Shown here one piece after another: positions 57,610-64,000 of a DNA stretch of 64,000 nt. Source of the stretch: Euptelea pleiosperma (taxonomy: Eukaryota; Streptophyta; Magnoliopsida; Ranunculales; Eupteleaceae). A model generated the notes under the pieces. The model did no database searches. It was not told the DNA's origin and was given only the letters and a program-made list of their open reading frames with translations. The position numbers and the translations under genes are program-made. The stretch's first letter is position 1. Every line of letters begins with the position of its first letter. Where the stretch lies: contig CM068540.1 of assembly GCA_035048495.1 (NCBI GenBank), positions 9,842,829 to 9,906,828 on the forward strand, written 5' to 3'.

Positions 57610-58700
57610 TTTTTACAAAAAATGTACTGCATTATAAAAATCATAACTAAATAAATATGAATTAGAAAAATATAAACTCAATGGATTTAAAAATTAGATT
57701 CACAGAGGTTTTGGAAAAATAAATAGAAAAATATTCATATTCAAAATATAGGTCAAAACTCTTACTTAATTGGGCCAGACAGAATCTGGAATACAGAAAA
57801 GTCCCGCACATTTGAAAAATCATAATTTAATTAATACAAATCAGAAAAATACAAACTCAAATGTTATAGAAACTAGATTTAATGAGGTATTTATGAAAAA
57901 GAAATAAAAAAATATTTAGATTCAAAATATGGGTCGAAACCCTTAATGAAGTGGGTCGGACAGAATCTGGGATTCTGGGTTTTATAGAAAAGTCTAGCAC
58001 ATTTAAAAAATCATAACTAAATCAATACAAATCGGAAAAATACAAACTCAAAGGTTCTAGAAACTAGATTGATAGAGGTATATCTGAAAAATAATTAAAA
58101 AAATATTTAGGTTAAAAATATAGATCGAAATCTCAAGTGAAGTGGACCGTATAAAATCTAGAATTTTGGGTTTTACAGAAAAGTCCAACATGTTTGAAAA
58201 ATCATAACTTAATTAATACAAATTAGAAAAATATAAACTCAAAGGTTCTAGAAACTAGATTGATAGAGGTATCCATCAAAAATAATTAGAAAAATATTTA
58301 GGTTAACAATATAGATCAAAATCTCAAGTGAAGTGGACCGTGTAAAATCTAGAATTCTGGGTTTTACAAAAAAGTCTAGCACATTTGAAAAATCATAACT
58401 TAATCAATACAAATCATAAAAATATAAACTCAAAGGTTCTAGAAACTAGATTGATAGAGGTATCCATGAAAAATAATTAGAAAAATATTTAAGTTAAAAA
58501 TATAGATCAAAATCCCAAGTGAATCAGACCGTGTAAAATCTGAAATTCTGGGTTTTTTGGTAAAGTCATACAACTTAGAAAAATCATAACTTAATCAATA
58601 AAAATCAAAAAAATACAAACTAAACGATTTTGAAAAATAGATTCACCTAGTATTTAGAAAAAATAATTATAAAAATATTTAAATTATAAAAATATAACAA
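57610..58700 (+). repeat. six tandem units of about 190 bp in LTR-D
   Basis: The TCATAACTTAATCAATACAAAT motif and its variants start at 57641, 57820, 58011, 58202, 58392 and 58583, that is at steps of 179, 191, 191, 190 and 191. Each unit also has AGAAACTAGATTGATAGAGG and AAATCTAGAATTCTGGGTTTT versions. The middle units are the most alike. Confidence 0.9.
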
Positions 58701-59991
58701 AAATGATAAAGAACATAGTCATCCGTTATAGGTACAAAATAGACCATGGCCAAACCCATCATGGTGGCCCAAAATAAAGATCAACCCAATAAGAATAAAG
58801 TAAATATTGTTGAAATTAATTTATAATGAGTATCAACCATTATCTAATGAAATAGAAATAAAATCTTGAAGAAAAATAAGTATAGGATGGATCAAGCGCA
58901 CTTACCTTAAGGCTTGTTGAACTTTAATGAAAATCAAAAGTTTCTTCAAATTTGAAAGTCGTCGGATCGTCTTCTCCTTGGAGTATGTTCTTCAAATTGG
59001 AGTCCCCGTCAATTTTCCCTTCTTGCTCGAGTGCGATCGGTGCTCGGATGAAGGTTTAATGGAGCTTTCTCTATTCTTCAATAGAGTTGGGTTTGTGAAA
59101 GCTTCTAAAGCTTTAGGGTTTTCATAAATAGGTTTAGGGAAGGATTAGGGTTTCTATTTTGTTGAAATTCGTAACTATCAAAGGGATGACTTTTTCAACC
59201 CTCAAAAACTTATATTTTACACTATTAATGGGTTAGGAATGGGCCCAAGGCCCATATACATCAATAGGCTTCATTTAAGAATATTATTAAGCCCAAAAGG
59301 TTTCTAGATTAGCCATACGGGCCCACCCCATAATTATAACACAATTAATTATTAATTAATTCAATCAAACTATATTATATAATTTAAAAGTCCATACACT
59401 AAGGTATTGACACATGTTACACACACAAATTATAAAAATGTTCAAAACCCTAGAAAAATATCAAGATGACCTCGGAATGACCCGAAAAGTGATTCGCGGG
59501 TCCCACACTCCTATTAAATAAATAAAATATAATTAAATATTATTTTTGAAAAATATTCGAATGGTAGGATGTTAAAAAATTATAAAAATACTATTTTTGT
59601 CAAAATATCCCGAAATCTCCTGCTAGGGTTTTCATGTATCAGGAAATGTTCCAAATTTCACAGGTAAGTTAGTAATGATAAAATAGGAATATTTTTGGTG
59701 TCTCGGGCCCACAAAATAATTTTTTTATAAAAGTTCTAGATTGTTAGCTGGGGAAAGAAAAAGTCCCCTACAAGTTATGATTCATTATTTTTAGTAGGAA
59801 TTTAGCCCTAAAGAGCGAGTTTCAAAAATAGTAGGTTTTTCAAAGTTGTCAGAATGAAACCAAATTAAATACACATACTCATACATGATATTAAACAATA
59901 AAAATAATAATAAGAGTCTGAAAAAGTTTCAGGTTTGCATTATTAGGTGAATTTACCATAATACCCTAGAACGAAAGTTCGGGGTATTACA

Positions 59992-61347
59992 TGCATGATC
60001 AGTGTACACGACCACCTTAGTGGCTAAGAGGTACTGACGGAATTTATCAAGGGCGAAGACTACCGCCAGGAGTTCTTTCTCAGTGGTGGAGTAATTCATT
60101 TGGGCAGAGTTAAGAGTTTTGCTCGCGTAGTAGATCACGTGTGACCTTTTGTCAACTCTCTGCCCTAGAACAGCTCTTAAAGCGTAGTCAGAAGCATCGC
60201 ACATTATCTCAAAAGGTAGAGTCCATTCCGGGGGACGGATAATGGGCGCAGTAGTGAGCTCAGATTTGAGACGCTCGAATGCCTTGACACAGTCAGCATT
60301 AAAGTCGAAAGGACTATCTTTAACTAGGAGATGTGACAGTGGTCGAGCGATTTGAGAGAAGTCCTTGATGAATCGCCTATAGAATCCTCTGTGTCACAAA
60401 AAGGACGGAATGTCACGCACAGACTTAGGAATGGGCAAGGTCGAGATGATATCAATTTTAGCTTTGTCGACCTCAATGCCCTGATGGGAAATGACATGTC
60501 CCAGAACTATGCCTTTCTTCACCATGAAGTGGCATTTCTCCCAATTGAGGACAAGTCGCTTGTCCTGACAACGTTGAAGTACAAGCCCTAGATGGTTCAA
60601 ACAATCATCAAAGGAAGACCCAAAAACTGAGAAGTCGTCCATAAAAACTTCAAGGAATCTTTCCACCATGTCAGAGAATATGCTCATCATACACCGTTGA
60701 AAGGTCGCGAGTGCATTGCAGAGGCTAAAGGGCATGCGCTTATAGGCAAAAGTGCCAAAGGGACAGGTGAAAGTTGTCTTCTCGTGATCCTCAGGGGCGA
60801 TGGGTATTTGATTATACCCTGAGTAACCATCAAGGAAGCAGTAATAGGAGTGACCTACTAGTCTCTCCAACATCTGGTCTATGAAGGGTAAAGGAAAATG
60901 GTCCTTCCTAGTATTGGTGTTGAGTCGTCTGTAATCGATGCAGACTCTCCACCCTTTCTTCAGGTGCTGAGTTACCATTTCCTTGTTCTCATTTTCTACA
61001 ACTGTGAATCCTACCTTTTTAGGGACGACATGAATAGGACTCACCCATTTGCTATCGGAGATGGGGTAAATGATACTCGCATCTAACAGTTTAAGGACCT
61101 CGTCTCGGACTACTTCCTTTAAGACGGGGTTCAACCTCCTCTGGTGTTCATGAGAGGTTTTGGATTCATCCTCGAGGTAGATGTGATGTTGGCACACCGA
61201 GGGGTCTATGCCTCGAATATCATCTATAGTCCAACCTATCATAGATTTGTGCTCGTTGAGCAACTCGAGAAGTTTCTTACATTCACTCGCAGATAAAGCG
61301 GAAGCAATTATGACAAGGGTAGGTTTCCTTAGGACCAAAATAGGCAT
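59992..61347 (-). pseudogene. E3 reverse transcriptase and RNase H N-terminal part
   Basis: The 317-residue open frame (60394-61347) covers most of RT: IHVVPKKVGF, WRVCIDYRRLN, LDGYSGYNQI, MPFSLCNALATFQRC and catalytic FMDDF (near 60640). Compared with E2, [12 protein letters not shown] carries Gly to Ser and Pro to Leu changes, and the frame here is continuous where E2 is shifted. A TGA near 60392 ends it. RNase H resumes at 60204 ([38 protein letters not shown]) up to the LTR-D junction at 59992. An extra A near 61315 shifts the frame from the protease linker. Confidence 0.9.
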
Positions 61348-62530
61348 AGGAAAGATCTGTGGGAAGAGGCTTAAGCTCCAATATTGGAGCAGATGGAGTA
61401 GAAATAGGTGTCACAGAAGACACGGATTGAAGAGGTTTGACTTCAGTAGGTAAAGAAAGGATAGGTTCTCTTGCCATGGTTATCAGAGGCTCGAACTCGA
61501 TGAGTGGAGTAGGGATCTCTATCAGTGGAGCAGTCTCCAGATCATTGAGGTCAGAAATGGCTGACTCTGTGGCAAAGTCAGCTCCAAAGTGTTCTAGAAA
61601 CTGCTTAAGAATATCTTCGGTGGAGTCCGGGATCAGACTCTCAACGGCACACATTTCATCGGCCACATAACGATCGGTATCCTGTTGCATTAGATGAAAG
61701 ATATTGACCTCAGCTTTGAAGTTTCTGAAAGCAATGGACATGTTTCCGTCCCAGCACCCGATGTGTGCATTCGCGTTTGCAAGAAAAGGGCGGCCTAAGA
61801 TGATCGGAATGCGGTTATCCTAACGCGGCTCGGTGTCAAGAATGATAAAGTCCACAGGATAATAAAAGTCAGCGACTTTTACTAGGACATCTTCAATGAT
61901 TCCTCTTGGAATCTTGATGGACTGATCAGCTAATTTCAGGGTAACATTGGTAGGTTTCATATCTTTCAATCCTAACTGTTGATATACCGAGAACGGTATG
62001 AGGTTCACGCTAGCCCCTAAATCTAGCAAGGCAGTGTAGCTAAAATTGTCTCCAATTTCGTATTGGACAGTTGGGCTACCTGGATCTTTGTGTTTGATCA
62101 CACTGTTGCGTTGAATGAACGCGGTAGCTTTTTTGGCCAAGAAAGCAGCTTTGGGTATATGCGTATGCCGCTTAACTGTGCACAAGTCCTTGAGGAATTT
62201 GGCATAGGATGGGATTTGCTTGATAGCAGAGAGGAATGGGATATTGATCTAGACGTCTTCAAAGACGTCTAAGATCTCTGAGAATTGCTGATCCCGCTTA
62301 TCTTGGACAAGTCTATCCGGGAAGGGAGGCTTTACTCGACAAATGGATTTGTCTTTAGCCTTCGATTTCTGCACAGGGATATCTGATGTTGGTGCAGAGG
62401 TAGAAGAAGCAGAGGTAGGATTGGTACTAGTCTCCTCTGTACGAGTGACGGGTGCTTGAGATGGCACCGGCGGTGGTTGGACTCCCATGTCCCTAGTTTT
62501 TCCAGATCGTAGGGTGGTTACAGCTTGCAC
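61348..62530 (-). pseudogene. E3 protease region
   Basis: Continuous in alignment with E2 38941-40361. The active site LLDLGASVNLIP lies near 62010-62040. The flap-side ILGRPFLANANAHIGC is near 61765-61800. Two amber stops are specific to E3: one near 62251 (E2 keeps CAG in DVQINI) and one near 61819 (E2 keeps CAG in EPCQDN). The linker to RT holds MAREPILSLPTEV. Confidence 0.87.
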
Positions 62531-64000
62531 CTCCCCTTGACAATTCTCATTCTGGCTTTGAGATTAGGAACCGATCTCATATACTGCTCCTTTGGCATTT
62601 CCTTTTGGGTTAGCGATGGGTTGGCTAGGGAAGATGCCTTTAGCTTTCTCAGCTTCCAGGTTGCCTAAGCGTTGCTCTAAACGAAGCATGGATTGCTATT
62701 GCTATTGCTCTAGGCGTTGCATAGATTGAGTAATGAGTTGAGCTAGAAGGTCCTCGATATCGGGTTTGGGGGCCAACTGTTGGGGGGCAGCTAATGGGAG
62801 CTGAGGCACCAATTCGCGACTCGAGCTCATCGGGGCATTATAGTTATAGGCGGGAGAATTAGTTGGGACAATCTGTTGGTTCTGAAAGTTCTGGGGAACT
62901 CTTTGCTGATTCTGAAATGTGCTCTGTTGTCCAGAGTATTGACTCTGTTGGAACTGCTAGTTTTGAGTAGATGGGTACTGACTCTGCTGGTATTGTCCCT
63001 GATTGAATTGCCTATTGGGTTGATTGAACCCAAGAGGATACATGCCCTGAGGTTGACGCGGAGGTTGAGCTGGCGGTTGAGTAGACTGAGGTCTCCAAGA
63101 GAAGTTAGGGTGATTTCTCGTGTCAGGATGATAAGATTGACTATACGAGTTCTGAGTGGATGGTTTGTATGTGCTAAAAGCACAAACTTCTTCCTGAAGA
63201 GGATTAGACCATCCTTCATTCAAACGACAATGCTCAGTAGTATGGGAGGGTTGCAGACAAAGGGTGCAGGATTCCATAGGGCTCTCGTGTCCCACATGCA
63301 TGACTGGGGTGGATTGTTGAGTAGGCTTTTGTACTGACACAGCCAGTGCCGAGACGGACTTGCTCAACTCTTGAATGACAGATCGAAGCTCAGTATCAGC
63401 TGTAGCATCATGTCCTTTGGTTGTCCTTTGGACTGAAGTGGTTCGACTAAACTCTGAGTCAGTCTTCCAATGTTGAGAGTTTTCTCCTAACTCTCCCAAG
63501 AATTTGTATGCATCGGTCGGAGTTTGGTGCAGGAATTTTCCCTGGCACATTGACTCTACCATGGTCCGGGACTCATTAGCAAGTCACTTGTAGAAGACGT
63601 GGACATGGGGACACTTAGTCAGGTAGTCTTGGAATGTATCCCACGCTTCGAAAAATTTCTCATCGGACTTCTGTCGAAAGTCCTGGATGAGTTGCTTCAT
63701 TTGGTTGGTTCGAGTCATGGGGTAGAATTTAGACATGAATTTGCCCACCAATTCTTTCCAACTGCTGATTGAATCAGCGGGTAAGGAGTAGAGCCAATCT
63801 GAGGCTCGGTCTTTGAGCGAGAATGGTAAAACTCGCAGACGCACATTGTCATCATCGAGGTTCTGATTCTTGAAAAGTAGGATGACATGTTGGAATTCCC
63901 TAATATGGGAATATGGGTCTTCTCTTGGGAGACCACGAAAGGTAGGCAGCATTTGGATCGTCTACGGCCTGATCTCAAATTGTACCGCCGTAGTAGGTGG
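62531..64000 (-). pseudogene. E3 gag, 5' end outside the window
   Basis: One frame runs from 63952 (MLPTFRGLPREDPYSHIREF) through the capsid-type domain (DRASDWLYSLPADSISSW; KFYPMTRTNQMKQLIQDF), a stop near 63583, MVESMCQGKFL (63562), and an intact zinc knuckle CTLCLQPSHTTEHC (near 63230-63275). The Gln/Asn/Tyr-rich tail and Gln-rich coil follow, with amber stops at 62954 and about 62700. The site of the E2 LTR-A insertion is uninterrupted here near 63315. It is the best-preserved gag in the window. Confidence 0.88.

Larger units (their letters stand above)
56173..59991 (+). repeat. LTR-D unit inserted in E3 RNase H (3.82 kb)
   Basis: TGTCATGCCCCGAATCCGG to TTCGGGGTATTACA, flanked by TGCAT (56168-56172 and 59992-59996). 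The empty site is seen in E2 (GGGCTGCATGATCAG near 37830). The ends form an imperfect 14-base inverted repeat. There is no coding domain, primer site or internal LTR pair, so it is a very long solo LTR or a non-autonomous unit. It has two tandem repeat blocks. The orientation given (+) is a weak inference from a TATA-like CATAAATAGG near 59124 and a CGGTGTAGCACCGTGAGC block (56592-56609). Confidence 0.85.
50572..64000 (-). mobile_element. E3: Athila-type element, 5' end outside the window
   Basis: Minus strand. It runs 3' LTR (50572-52730), polypurine tract, 3' non-coding region, integrase, RNase H and RT, protease, gag. It is inserted in copia LTR-B4. RNase H is split by an LTR-D unit (56173-59991) with target duplication TGCAT. 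Coding parts are very similar to E2. It lacks the LTR-A insertion found in E2 gag. The 5' part of gag, the leader, PBS and 5' LTR lie to the right of 64000. Confidence 0.92.

Noticed and set aside
57114..58700. Regular repeats resembling a CRISPR array
   Set aside because: The tandem units are contiguous, 190-226 bp long, without distinct repeat and spacer parts, and lie in a plant LTR.

Overview
This window is plant nuclear DNA made almost entirely of nested LTR retrotransposons. I found no host gene, rRNA, functional tRNA, CRISPR array or prokaryotic feature. The evidence for a plant is the lineages present: Athila-type and chromovirus (Tekay/Del-like) Ty3/gypsy, and SIRE-like Ty1/copia. 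They have very long LTRs, tRNA-Asp and tRNA-iMet primer sites, TATA boxes and 5-bp target-site duplications. The species cannot be told. I name repeat families A to E for this report. LTR-A is the Athila-type LTR (element sense TGATATTCGC...CCTACTTTCA, 1.6-3.1 kb). LTR-B is the copia LTR (TGTAAGG...TTATTTCA). LTR-C carries a hairpin array. LTR-D (TGTCATGCCCCG...GGGTATTACA) and LTR-E (TGTCACACCCC...) are other types.

Layout from left to right. 1-1789: rearranged LTR-A pieces with a primer site, inserted into the integrase of a chromovirus. 1790-5745: the decayed chromovirus, minus strand. 5746-11006: E1, a deletion derivative of the Athila family, minus strand, with PBS and 5' LTR. 11007-12626: half of another LTR-A. 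12627-19911: copia fragment, PBS and LTR-B1, which is interrupted by an LTR-A that holds a second LTR-A. 19912-22161: LTR-D and LTR-E remnants. 22162-32813: LTR-C split by LTR-B2, which holds two LTR-A insertions; one of those contains a 1.65-kb palindrome of two head-to-head LTRs of another family. 32814-34214: a decayed ORF. 34215-34769: LTR-B3 fragment. 34770-48635: E2, an Athila-type element with gag, PR, RT, RNase H, IN, leader, PBS and 5' LTR, whose gag is cut by a solo LTR-A. 48636-50571: copia 3' end, polypurine tract and LTR-B4. 50572-64000: E3, a second Athila-type element (3' LTR to gag) whose RNase H is split by a 3.8-kb LTR-D unit; its 5' end lies beyond the window.

Exact target duplications fix the nesting: GCGAG, GCAGG, ATCTA, GCAAA and ATTGT for LTR-A; AGATGT for LTR-B2; TGCAT for LTR-D. 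All coding regions are broken. Comparing E2 with E3 shows that several stops arose by C-to-T changes at CAG, CAA or CGA codons, as expected for methylated, silenced DNA.

The features that ordinary TE annotation does not cover are the LTR palindrome with converging TATA boxes, a tRNA-like module in every LTR-A, a dispersed GGAGTTGCA palindrome in LTR-A, the eight-hairpin array in LTR-C, the CCAAT palindrome cluster upstream of the LTR-B TATA box, a covarying hairpin in the Athila 3' region, and 190-bp tandem repeats inside LTR-D.
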